From: Owenia fusiformis
Lineage: Eukaryota; Annelida; Polychaeta; Sabellida; Oweniidae
Reading direction: 5' to 3'
Length of the DNA: 64,000 bases
Assembly: GCA_903813345.2 (NCBI GenBank)
Contig: CAIIXF020000010.1
Coordinates: 25,816,425-25,880,424, forward strand
Each line of letters begins with the position of its first letter. The first letter of the stretch is position 1. The position numbers were made by a program, and so were the translations under genes. This document shows, one piece after another, positions 1-11,200 of the stretch. Under the pieces are notes generated by a model. It was not told the DNA's origin, did not search any database, and saw only the letters and a list, made by a program, of their open reading frames with translations.

Positions 1-610
1 ATTTTAATGTTTGATCATTTTGATTTGGGATGGAAACTCAAAATTGGTAACCAAAGGGGTTAAATAATGTATCATCTCAAAGTTCAACAATTAGGCATTG
101 AAATCGAAACATTAGCAAGTTATGACTCCAAAAGTGATTTTTGAGACAAAAGTGGTGACCATCTAGAATTTTGATACTTCATTGATACTACATATGAGAA
201 TATACATGAACCTTGCAAATCCAAGCAACAATTCCTGAGTCATAGCTGAAAAAGTGATTTGAATTGAAGTGAATTTTCTGTGACAAAAATAGTGGCCTTT
301 TAAAAATAGGCAAGATTTTGAACCAGAACCCGGAGTCATAGGTTTTTTTCTAATGATATTAGAGAGGTTAAGAAACACTACTTTTTACAACATAAACCAT
401 GAACAGGGATGTGTGTGCAGGTTTTTCTCAGGATGTAACGTCATATTGTTCCACTTGTTTCCCAGTATAGGTTCATTGCAACGTAAGAAATCAAAGTCGA
501 GGTAGGTGGTTCCACAAAGGATTTGTAGGACTTAATCAAGCTCATAGTAGAAAATAGAACATAAAGGCCGCTAGCAAAAAGAAAAAAATCATTTTGAGAT
601 TTCTCACTTT
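1..610. other. Intergenic, nothing recognised
   Basis: AT-rich sequence with scattered in-frame stops on both strands. I see no coding exon, RNA gene or clear repeat structure. Confidence 0.5.
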
Positions 611-630
611 ATATTAAGTCCTCGGCTTTA

Positions 631-1343
631 CTCATTGGCGCGCTATTTAATTATTTTTAAAAGCTACCGAGCGTTAATTAATTTATTAAAGATTTGGATT
701 TTCATGCCTGCCAATTTGAAAGTGACATAAAATCTAAACCAACAGAGATAACACCGCCAAATTTTTACTCATGATTAAAAACATATGTATAAATCATATG
801 TCAATGTATGAACTCATCAGAATGAGAGGCACTGATGATAGAAAATCCTAAACATGTATATTGCAAAAAAAAAAAAAGACCCCTACGAAATATTACCTTG
901 GTGTACCCCAGCAGCTTCCCTGGCCTGTCCCCCAGCCACAGAGTTGTCAGGCCCATCATCGTTTTGAAATTTCATTTTCTGAGGCTTCAAATATTAGGCT
1001 TCACTACCAAAATCATTGAATATAGTAGCGATTTGATCATCATTACCCAGTCTAAATGTAGACCTGGTTGCCATTTTTAAATACCACAATGTCTTATCAC
1101 TTCAAGATTCGTATTTGTTTCGAAATAAATCGATAAGTGACACAAATATATTTTTTCAATCATTTCTCTTCGCCAAATTAATTTTAAATCACTTCCTGTC
1201 AATGTGAGTACCGAACATTGGCACTGCAATACTAGGGTGACATCTTTCTAAGTCTGTTAAAACTTCCCTATAGCTTATCGACCTGGAGTCAACATACGCC
1301 ATGTAGCATATTGGCGACAAAACTCGCCTGAGCGCGCGAATGA
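631..1343. mobile_element. Candidate piggyBac-like MITE
   Basis: The left end reads CTCATTGGCGCGCT and the inverted right end reads CTCATTCGCGCGCT, so about 13 of 14 terminal bases match. The right end abuts TTAA (1344-1347) and the left end abuts TTTA (627-630), which looks like a decayed TTAA target duplication. There is no transposase ORF inside. The family assignment rests on the TTAA flank alone, so it could be another TIR element. Confidence 0.4.
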
Positions 1344-1349
1344 GTTAAA

Positions 1350-2000
1350 GCACTTTTGTTCATAGAACATAAATGGGAACGTATAGGTTTACGTTTGCAG
1401 TTCAACTCATTAAAATTGTTTTGCTTAACCTCTCTAATAAACAAAAAAAACTTAAAACAGGAATCTTATTGACAGAGATTTTAAAATGTGGCACTATTCC
1501 TTCGAGTAGAGATCTTACGACCAGAAGGCCAAAACATGTGGACCAACCAACAGATAACTGGTATTTGCGTTATCAGAAAAAAATCATATTTTCCTGAGAT
1601 ATGGTGTTTTTTTAAATTTAGTACTCTTTCCCTAATAAGGCATCACCACATAAGAATCTGACAAATGGTAAATTATGTTTTCTACAAAATGAATAGACAG
1701 GTGGATTGACACCTTCTCTATATCCATACCAAACTCTGTCAGGAATAATAACATTCTTACCTTTAAGGAATTATAGAAAGCTTCAAATAGGCCCACACTT
1801 TTAGCACTGAGCTGAAGACTGACTGATCCATCGCATAAGAGAGTTATACCCTGGTGGTGTAGTGTATCTTTGCTGTGAACAACCACCACTCCGGAAACTA
1901 CTTCCTACAAAATAGAAATATTTGATACATTAAGTTTATTCAATCTGTTCAATCAATCCACTCAACCAATTAGTTAAAACTAGAAAACGTTATCGGTGGG
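1350..2000. other. Intergenic, nothing recognised
   Basis: No exon or structural RNA recognised. Around 1935-1975 there is a short run of CAATC/CAACC motifs resembling the minisatellite at 3480-3790, so the two may be parts of one array interrupted by later insertions. Confidence 0.4.
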
Positions 2001-2008
2001 ATAACAAG

Positions 2009-2652
2009 TAGAGCTCGGAACGGCATTGAAAAATGGTGCCGGTATTACCGCATCTTGAAACCGAACCGTTACCGATTAATCGCTGGTGTAGAAAAATAAT
2101 CAAAAAAATTCTGAAAAAATGAACTTTTTAATTTTTTACAAACATTTTGCTATTTACCTCTTTAATTCCGCCTCTTACATCACCTTTGGGGAACCGAGTG
2201 TTGTATAACAGCTTCATAAGTATTTTCTTGTGTATATATAAATCGTATTCATGCTGATTACAATCAATAAACAAAATAAATGTCAACGTTTATTTTTACG
2301 TTCACATTCACAATAGATGGCGCGCTTATACCTTTGGCCTCGTTTTGAGTGGCGGCAAAATAACAAGTTCGGTTAAGTGTTTTTCAACTTTTATTGACTC
2401 TTACACTGAAATTACATGTAAATAATTAAATATTATACCGTATAAACACACACAATTAAAGAATGAATACACTGAATAGACATATACTAAAATAAATGCG
2501 ACTTTTAGACGTTATTTGTGGTACCGATTGATGAAGTGTGAATCGCGAATTTCCCCGGGGATTTACCGTTTGATGTCAGTAATAAATTTCAATACCGGCA
2601 TCCACCAATAACCTTACCTTTGCGGCATTACCGACAATACCTCCGAGCTCTA
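2009..2652. mobile_element. hAT-type MITE, 644 bp
   Basis: Perfect 11-base terminal inverted repeats begin TAGAGCTCGGA, and the subterminal sequence is rich in CCGGTA/ACCG motifs, as in many hAT elements. An exact 8-bp duplication, ATAACAAG, flanks both sides (2001-2008 and 2653-2660), the size expected for hAT. There is no transposase ORF, so the element is non-autonomous. The perfect duplication suggests a fairly recent insertion. Confidence 0.8.
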
Positions 2653-2669
2653 ATAACAAGGCCATTCAA

Positions 2670-3442
2670 ACTAGATAACGGCAACTCCGCGGAGTAGCAA
2701 ATCCCAACGAACAAAATATCAATTACCGAATTCCAATCAATTATACTCATTACTTTGATTAAAATTGGAAAATTTAGATTTTAGAATTGCGAATTCCTGC
2801 AAAACAGCCATTTTGAATTTTCTGAGGTACAAATCTGAAAAATAATACCATAATTGTGATCTACTCCAAAATTCCTTCAATTTGAGTATAATATAGCCAT
2901 ACTTTGAAGGGATCGAAAAAGTATTGCGAAATCGTACATTAGACGGCCATTTTGAATTTTACGAGGCTCGAATCAGAAAAAAGATACAATATTTGCAATC
3001 TACTCTTAATTGCCTTTCATTTGAGTATAATAAAGCTATACTTGAGAAAGATCTAAGAATTAGCGAAAATCTCTGTTTTCCTGACCCCCCATATACGGCC
3101 CCTGGGGGTCAGGATGAAAAACACGGAATATATGTGAAAAAGATAGATGTTGTGAATATACTACCAAAATTTCAAACAATAATATTAATTACTTTGGTTT
3201 AGAATGAAAAATTTATGATTTTTGCGAAAAAGTCCCGTCATTTTTAAAGTGGCGGCCATCTTGAAAAAAATTTTTTTTGCGTAAAACTATTTATCAATAT
3301 ACATCTTTCCGACAAATATGAAGAAAATCGGTCAACTAATATTTGAGTTATCTTCCGGACAGACGGACGGACTGACTGACTGACTGACGGACGGACGGAG
3401 GGCTTCACTATATCCCTACAGAACTTCGTTCGTTGGGATAAT
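2670..3442 (+). mobile_element. Tandem-module element with ACGG-type tail (copy 1)
   Basis: The left end carries ATCCCAACGAAC (2701-2712) and the right end its exact inverse complement (3428-3439). The interior has degenerate modules of roughly 150 bp, each containing a GGCCATTTTGAATTTT-like core. A (GGAC/TGAC)n microsatellite lies just before the 3' end at about 3356-3400. This architecture resembles Helentron-associated interspersed elements (HINEs) or the pearl-type elements described from bivalves. That family link is inference. No coding capacity. Confidence 0.6.
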
Positions 3443-3479
3443 AATCTTTCGTATTAATCTGCACAATCAAGAATGCACT

Positions 3480-3790
3480 CAGTTAATCCCCTCGACCAAC
3501 CTACATCACCAATGCCTCAACCAATCTCATCAACCAATCTACTCAACCAACCAACACAACCAATCCACTAAATCAATCTACTCCACAAATCTGTTCAAGT
3601 AATCCACCAAACTAATCCCCTCAACCAGTCTAATACACTCAACCAATATCTACTCTACCATTGCCCTCTACAAATTTGATCCACCAATCAACAAAACCAA
3701 TCCCTTCAACTGACCTACTAAGCCAATCCCCTCTTCTAACCTACTCAACCAATCTCCTCAACTAAACAACTCTACCAATCCCCCCCAAAA
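3480..3790. repeat. Degenerate CAACCAATC minisatellite
   Basis: Degenerate tandem copies of a unit of about 12-14 bp (CTCAACCAATCTA-like), roughly twenty units with heavy drift. Confidence 0.7.
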
Positions 3791-3880
3791 AAAACAATCT
3801 ATTCTATCAATTCAAGAAAATTTGTGCCTTTTCAATTATCCAAATTTTCAGGCCCACAGCATTATGGGAAATAACATGTG

Positions 3881-4680
3881 CAGGCATAGCAATTTTTGAA
3901 AAATGTTTTTTCCACATGTACCTGAAGGAGGAGGGAAAATATCGCAACAGATTTCGAAAGTCATATGTTGGCTATTTTCTGAGGATTTAAAGAGGTACAT
4001 ATATTAGGCCAATGCTCTACCTCCAGGAAAAGCATTCATAGAGATGATAAAATAATTTTGACTTTGAGACAGTGAAGATGCAAATAACTCACCCACATGT
4101 TTTTCTGAAATGTTGTCCTGATTTAAAACCCCTTCCACCCCTGCTTTTTCAATTTTTGTTGCATCAATATGTTGCGTTTTGACACACAGTTAACCCCTTT
4201 AAAGGAACAAATAATTCCTTTTAGATAAAGTGGAAAACAATATTTCCCATGTTATTTTCCCGTAGGGAAAAACTCATGCGATCCATTGCTTTCAGCTTAA
4301 TTTTGGTCACCCATAATAGATATCTTAAAAAACCCTGAAGAAATTACTTATTTCTTTACAGGGGTTAACTGTGTGTCAAAATGCAACATATTGATGCAAA
4401 AAATTGAAAAGCATGGGTGGAAGGGGTTGAAAATCAGGACAACATTTCACAAAAAACATGTGGGAGGGTTGTTTGCATCTTCGCCTTAAAGTTGAAATTA
4501 TTTTATCATCTCTATGAGTGCTTTTCCTTGAAGTTATGCATTGGCCTAATATGCACCTGTTTAAATCCTCAGAAAATACCCCAAATCCCACATATGCGAT
4601 ATGTTCCCTCCTCCTTTTCAAAATTTGGGCCCTTGGGTAAAAATATTTTTTTCAGACTTGAAATTTGCTACCCCGTTGTC
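3881..4680. mobile_element. Foldback element, about 800 bp
   Basis: Two long inverted arms (about 3881-4205 and 4357-4680) face each other across a spacer of about 150 bp. Matching landmarks are TTGATGCAACA-type sequence, CCCACATGTTTTT, the GAGATGATAAAATAATTT segment and GAGGATTTAAA. The arms have diverged noticeably. I could not define a target duplication. The open frame at 4417-4821 is a by-product of this element. Confidence 0.65.
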
Positions 4681-4749
4681 AGTTTTCAGATCTGCCGCTG
4701 GTTTTATTTTTCATGGAAGATAAAGCGTGATTTTGCACCCGGTTTTGAA

Positions 4750-4990
4750 CAATTTTCTAACAACCTGAGGGCATGCTCGTCCAGAGAGCTGTGTCTCAAT
4801 GACCCAGATACCTTGACATAAAAGGGAGTATGCTAAATTCAATACTCTGAATGGGAATCGAACCCAGGAGCCTCCACTCACAAGTCAGATGCTCTACCCA
4901 TGAGACATAAGGGCTAAACACTGCAGCTGAGACTATGATAGCGACTTGCTATCAAGAGTCATTACATCATCCCCTGAAAGATAACGTCCC
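4750..4990 (-). repeat. tRNA-derived SINE, copy 1
   Basis: Read on the minus strand there is an A-box-like GGGTAGAGCATCTGACT and a B-box GGTTCGATTCC with tRNA spacing. They are followed by a non-tRNA body (TTTAGCATACTCCCTTT, then CCTCAGG) shared with copy 2. The paired stems of a real tRNA are not preserved, so this is a SINE promoter region rather than a tRNA gene. Confidence 0.65.
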
Positions 4991-5494
4991 ATCGTAACTG
5001 ATCACAAGGGTAATCCCATGGCTGTCACCTCTGTAGCCACCTGAGGGGACACTCATCCGGGGCTGTACTGCAGCTCAGAGCTGTCAAGTGTCCCGCGAAT
5101 AGCGGGATTATCCCGCGAATTTGATCAAAATTAGGCTAATTCGCGTGTCCCGCAATGTCCCGCGAAGTCCCGCAAATGTGGTTTTGACCTCCGCGAATTT
5201 CCGAAATTGTTGCAATCCCCTATATTGTGATTATCTTATATTATATAAGAAGCCAAGTTTTTGCACTTTTGAGGAGTAAAGTTTACCTAATTTTAAGTAC
5301 CTAGCATGCTGTTGTTTGGTATCAAAATAAAGAGGAAGGGTTCAACTTTCATTAATTTTTAATTACGAAAATAGGGATGTAGGTCAAAAATAGTTCTAAC
5401 GTTGGCCTTTTTACTATCCGTGTGGCCTTCATCTCAGAACTGAGCAAATGTTAGCAAACGCGAGTTACAATAAATGGACGCTGATATCTAGAAA

Positions 5495-6354
5495 GGGTTT
5501 GTAGAAAAACCGGGTACCGGATAGTAAATCCTCCATGCTGGGTTCAAACTTGGTACCCGGTACCCGGTCAAAAAACGGGTACCCAAAAAACGAAAAATAC
5601 GAATATATAACATAATTAGATTATGAGAAAACGTGTAAGATTTGTTTTGAATTCACAAAAATGTATGTATCCTTCAAAATTGAGCTAGAAGCTTCAAATA
5701 AAAAGCATATTTAAGGCTCTTTTCTTCCTCTATCGTCATGGCCATATTTTCATTGGTTATGGGGGGGGGGGTGCACCATCGCACCATCTCCTGGCTACAC
5801 CTATGACATTGTAAGACATAACAATTTACAATTCAGTGGACATTTTGTCGAAAATTGGGATAACTTAAATTATGATTAATAATCAAAATCATGTAAATTA
5901 ACACACGTCACCTCCCTGCTAAAGCAACGATAGCTATTTACAGATTTAAATCATAATCAAAACAATTCACGTACCAACAAACGAACTATTGAAAATAGAG
6001 GAAGATTGATTTGTCTTGTTTTTGAAATCGTCTTACAATGTCATTGGCGTAGCCAGGAGGGGGTGCGATCGCACCCCCCCCCCCCCCTTCATTACCAATG
6101 GAAATATGACCATGATGATAGAGGACGAAAAGAGCCTTAAAATGCTTTTTCTTTGAAGCTTCTAGCTCAATTTTGAAGGAAGTTACATACATTTTTGTAA
6201 ATTCAAAACAAATCTTACACGTTTTCTAATGATCTAATTATGTTGTATATTCGTATATTTCGTTTTTTGGGTACCCGGTTTTTTCGACCGGGTACCAAGT
6301 TTGAACCCAGCATGGAGGATTTACTACCCGGTACCCGTTTTTTTCTACAAACCC
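5495..6354. mobile_element. Mutator-like foldback MITE, 860 bp
   Basis: Inverted arms of about 320 bp (5495-5815 and 6035-6354) begin GGGTTTGTAGAAAAA and contain GGGTACC-rich sequence and a poly-G tract. An exact 10-bp duplication TATCTAGAAA flanks both ends (5485-5494 and 6355-6364). Long inverted repeats with 9-10-bp duplications are typical of Mutator-like elements. No transposase. The intact duplication suggests a late insertion. Confidence 0.7.
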
Positions 6355-6749
6355 TATCTAGAAAAGTAACCCCATTCCCTATAATTTGATGTAGATTAAT
6401 CGAACCCCTATATCATGGGCTTTCAATTGAAAGAAAATGCCTACAGTATATGAATAGGTACATTTTAATATATAACATTATGGGGGTAAGCGTTTCATAG
6501 TTGTTCACGACGCCAGAAGTGCAAAGTATTGTTCCGAATTTTTGAATTTCGTGTTAGATTACGGTACTCACACCTGAAGCATGAAGCATAAAGTTTAATA
6601 ATATTCCTATACGTATTTTGTGAAATTGTGTTGACGTTTATTTAAGTTACAATACAACGGTGCATTGTATTTGATTAATCAGTATTTGGAAGTTTGATTT
6701 AAGTACTTTTACACGCTTCTACATTAGTCCCAATCACGCAAATCCTTGA

Positions 6750-7055
6750 ATGTCCCGGGACATCCTGCAAATTTAGGTGAATGTCCCGCGAAATCCCGCA
6801 AATTTAGGGCACTTTGTCTAAAAAATCTGTCCCTCTATCAAGTTTTTGGCGTTAAACCTGTTAACTATCCCGCAATTAGGGTGTTTGTCCCTCGAACAGT
6901 CCCGCGAAATCCCGCGAATTTGAGAAAAAAAGTTGGCCTATTAGCGCAATCACGCAAATCCCTTAAATGTCCCGCGAAATCCCGCGAATTTAGTAGATGT
7001 CCCGCAAAATCCCGCGAATTTTGGGCACTGGGTCTAAAAAATCTGTCCCGCGAGA
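6750..7055. repeat. CCCGCGAA minisatellite
   Basis: Irregular tandem copies of a motif close to GTCCCGCGAAATCCCGCGAA, with interruptions. The open frames seen on both strands here are products of the repeat. Confidence 0.6.
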
Positions 7056-7229
7056 AAATCTTTAGGGGTTGACAGTACTGGCAGCTGTACTGTAACGAGC
7101 CAGACACTAGACATGAAAGGGAGTGTGCTAAATTAGAATCGAACCCAGGACCCTCACAAGTCAGGCTATCTACCCCTGACTCATAAGGGCTGGCGACTGT
7201 CGTAGTGACTTGCTATCGAGGGTCAAATT

Positions 7230-8140
7230 TTTAAAAACACAAATCTAAATGTGGGCGATAATATGTGAATATTGAAAATGTTATAATTGAGTTCGATTTT
7301 TGCAGTACATCTCTTCTTAAAATTACCAATTAAGGATATGTCAGCTAGCATAACTATATCTAGAAATCTGTAGAATGTATAAAAATTCATTGCTTACGCC
7401 TTCTCTGTATGTTTTGTTCACTTTCTTAAGAATAATATCTAAAGACGCCATCCCGGAAGTAATGTCACGTGACGCTTACATCAAAAACAAATGAATACAA
7501 CAGTTTCAACGTTTACTGAATCATTTAAGTAGTATTTTGATCTGGATTTAGTTTTTTGTTTTCTGTATCACCTCTAATAATTCACAATTCCAACGTATAA
7601 ATGACTTTCAGCTGTTAGAAAATAATACATGCTATAAGCTGTATTTTTTCAATTAGCTGTTACTATTTCCTCCTTCCAAAACATATATTACAAATTTATT
7701 ACATTTATTACAAATATTCATCAATGCTTGTTATCGATTCTAGCCAGGTATTTTAAAATCAGTAACATTGAACTAGTTCTGTCACATACGTTTTGCATTT
7801 GTTTGAAAACACGCTAATAAATTTTGTAAAGTGATCAAAGATTCGCGACAGGAGTGAATGGAATAGCCTGTTGCTACAGCGTTGCTAAGTCACTTGAGCT
7901 CTAACTACAAGTGCACACACAAGTTGAAAAGTTTGTCACACTTTCAGTGTTTGAATGTTTAGTTACGGAAGAACACAGTAGTATTCAGTTACATACTACC
8001 GAGGAAGTAATATACAATTATAAACAACACAGTCAGAGTTAGGATACTGTATGGAGCTGCAATAAAACAAATATAAATAACAAAATAACAACTTTGAAAG
8101 TGTGAAATATCAAAACTTTGAAGTAAATAAAGTGCCTATA
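7230..8140 (+). promoter_or_regulatory. Upstream region and 5' UTR of the SAXO gene
   Basis: No other gene is visible between the SINE and the SAXO start codon. Two direct GTTGCTA motifs (7870-7876 and 7881-7887) resemble RFX half-sites; RFX and FOXJ1 factors drive many axonemal genes. This is a weak motif match. The transcription start is not determinable by eye. Confidence 0.25.
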
Positions 8141-8143
8141 ATA

Positions 8144-8247
8144 ATGGCTCCAGCATCAGATTTGGGTCTTGATCATGAAACTGAGTTAGAAGTTTTATTG
8201 GCAAAGTTTCCAGAATTTAGTTGCATCTGCGAAATCTGTGATTGCGG
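8144..8247 (+). CDS. SAXO exon 1
   Basis: Starts at ATG in the context ATAATGGCT and encodes MAPASDLGLDHE through CICEICDCG. The donor is GGGTAAGC, and the exon ends in phase 2. Confidence 0.9.
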
Positions 8248-11200
8248 GTAAGCAAAATGTTACTATTTTTAAAATCCATTAATTCCAAGATTATTTGAGG
8301 TTTCTGAAGAAATTAATTGAGTTAATATGATTAAATGAAATCAATAACCTTTAATACTCAAGAGTTTTTTCTGCCCTAATTCAGTATACCATGGGCTTTC
8401 TGTTGAATAGTGGTATTACTTTTATCAGAGACATATATGTATAAATGTAACATTATATGTTATTGTATGCCTCTGCCTTTATTAAATCTCTAAAATATGA
8501 TTGTTACCCATGGAGCAAAATCGTTTAGCAACTCTGTGCATCTAATCCATAACCTAAGAAGTTTGTTCATCTCTAGTCAATGACTTATCCATTATTTATT
8601 TATTTTTTATATTTTTATTTACAAATTTATTAAATTTATTAAAATCATATAAAAATATGTACATAATATCGATAAAGACACCCTAAGGGGCGTATGGCTT
8701 GTCACAATCTTAAAATATTAAAACTGCATATTGTAATGTTGTTAATCTTATATGGGAAATTGTTTAATTCCTAAGGTACATTATGACATTTGATAATAAA
8801 ACACCAACTTTGGGAGGATCAATGAATGAGATCAATTAATACCAAAGTCAACATCCCAAGAACATGCAATTAAACAATCTATAAATCTCTCTGGAAACAA
8901 TTCAAATCTGTAAAGTCAACACTCTGTGTGATAGCTGGTCATTGATTCAGTAGAGTAAAGGAGATTGATGAGTTAAATGATTTTTATGTATTTATAGACG
9001 TTGCCTTAAGAATCACAAATGTAAAAAGAAGAGGAATGTTCAGAAGCGTGAGGCTCCCTTGGGGAAAACAGACTACCAGACCAAGTTTAGCCAGCCTGGT
9101 GTGCCCCGTCCTAGATCGACTAAGAGACCCCCTCCTACTCCTCGAGAGGTTATACTGCCCCCTATGATGTTTGATACAAATCAACGTAGTGAGTTTAAAG
9201 GTCACAAAGATGTTCCTAGAGTAAAGCCATTCATCTTGGTAAGTGTTCGAATGCAACTATGTGCATGTAGTCAATTTACCCATTACCCCTAGTTGTGTAT
9301 TAAAACTCTCATCAACTCAGTCAACTTAGTATTATGGTTACAACCAATAAGTCACAATTGACACATCCTACCCCAAAGGTTTTATTCACATTCTTTATCT
9401 CATTTGACAATCATGAATTACATTTGACCTCATTTATTTCAGTCTGATAACTATGAGACTCCTTCTGACCCAATAGATGGCACTACCTACTATATGAAAG
9501 AATTTCCTGGAAAAATGCCTCAGGATAATGTCAAAGTAAAGATTAATACAGATTCGACCAGTCGCTACATGCGTGATTCTAGTGCGAAGTTTGATGGAAG
9601 AACAACCAATAAAGAAGAGTTTAAAAAGTATACCCCACAACAGAATCTAAGTTTTAAGGAGCTTCCAAGTTTTGCTGGTTCTATCTTATACCCAGAGAAG
9701 CCAACAGAAATACAGAGTAACAATCAGGCATCTTATCCAGGATTTTATTTGCCAAGGAGGAGTGAAATTAGACAAACTTCTGGAAACATTAGAATTGAAG
9801 GTACGTGGGAACTGTACAGTATACAATTTATAAATGCAGCACAACCACTTTGGTTGTGACAGTAGAATCAGTACAAAGAAGCACAATCATTTGGTTGTGA
9901 CAGTACAATCAGTGCAAAGAAGCACAATCATTTGGTTGTGACACTACAATCAATACAAAGAAGCACAATCATTTGGTTGTGACAGTACAATCAGTGCAAA
10001 GAAGCACAATCATTTGGTTGTGACAATACAATCAGTGCAAAGAAGCACAATCATTTGGTTGTGACAATACAATCAGTGCAAAGAAGCACAATCATTTGGT
10101 TGTGACAGTACAATCAGTGCAAAGGAACACAATCATTTGGTTGTGACAGTACAATCAGTACAAAGGAGCACAATCATTTGGTTGTTGCTACATCTGGCAT
10201 TAACCAAGTCAAAGAAGAAGCAACCAGTACAATAATACATGTACATCATTGGAATAAATGACATCTCAACTGAGTAACTAGTAATACACAATTTTCATAT
10301 TTTAAAACAAATGTAACAATCTTCAATCTGTTTTTCAGGTGATATGCATATGGAAACTACAAACAGAGACATCTTTAGGGGAGCCCCAGGATCCAGGGCA
10401 AAGTTGATAGTGCATAAACCAGAAATGGGTCGAAACAATGTTAAACGTGGAAAGTTTGATGCGCAGACCCAAATGAAGAGTGACTTTCAGATGAGAGGAG
10501 GTGAACCAGCTGATGCAGCTAAACCAGCACCTGAAACGATAAGACTTCGCTTCAATGATAAGTAAGTAGATGAAAAACATAATGTATATAAGTTCATGAT
10601 CAGCTGGATTTATGGGAAATAATTGAAAGAAGCCCTTAAAATATAGCAATATAATATTTGAAGAAACTACAGCTGTATTTGGTAAATAGACGGAAAAATA
10701 GATGGTAGCACTTGTGTTATGGTAAAGCCAGAATACATTGAGATATAGAATAAAAAATAAAAAAAATTGAGATATATGGCAAGAGTCGAGTTTTCACTGC
10801 AATTAATACAACTTTAAATTCGGTGTTCCTATTGGATATAATTTTCTTAAATCATTACGTCATTGTTTTGCAGTCACACATTTTCAACAGAACAGCGAAC
10901 CATGTTTAAAGGTGTAGATGTTGGGAACCATCCACCAGCTGAACAGATTAAACTGGTTGACAACTATGAGCCATCAACTGACCCAATGGAGACCAGAACT
11001 AATAACATGGTATTTGCATTTATTTTTTGCCTTTCTATGTCACCACCAGAAAGTGGTGACATATTGTTATAGTCTCCATCTTTTTTGTGATTAGTGGTTG
11101 GTGTTTGACATTTGGTGGCTGGTGTTCGGCATCTGAAACAAATTTCACGTGGTGACATTTTGCATGTTAATAACTTGTATTTGCATCCTATTTTATGTCA

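Larger units (their letters stand above)
5071..7083. mobile_element. Unclassified element with CCCGCGAA repeat blocks, itself carrying an insertion
   Basis: The block sits between 9-bp direct repeats inside a SINE. Near both ends are runs of GTCCCGCGAAATCCCGCGAATTT-like motifs (5092-5190 and 6750-7055). Short inverted ends share CTGTCAA. No transposase recognised. It contains the foldback element at 5495-6354. The family is unknown; a 9-bp duplication would fit a Mutator-like element, but the terminal repeats are weak. Confidence 0.4.
5040..7226 (-). repeat. tRNA-derived SINE, copy 2, split by insertion
   Basis: The tRNA-like head and first half of the body lie at 7226-7084. The missing tail (ACAGCCCCGGATGAG, then CCCCTCAGGTGGC) lies at 5070-5040. 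The two parts are separated by the roughly 2-kb block at 5071-7083. The motif GCTGTACTG occurs directly repeated at 5062-5070 and 7084-7092, as expected of a 9-bp target duplication. Confidence 0.5.

Noticed and set aside
4417-4821. 134-codon + strand frame
   Set aside because: Lies in the arm of a foldback element and overlaps an opposing frame from the same palindrome; no recognisable protein.
4845-4915. Possible tRNA gene on the minus strand
   Set aside because: Pol III boxes are present but the stems do not pair well, and a second copy with the same non-tRNA body shows it is a SINE.
6746-7107. Open frames on both strands rich in CPAKSR or SRDFAGHL
   Set aside because: Translations of the CCCGCGAA minisatellite.
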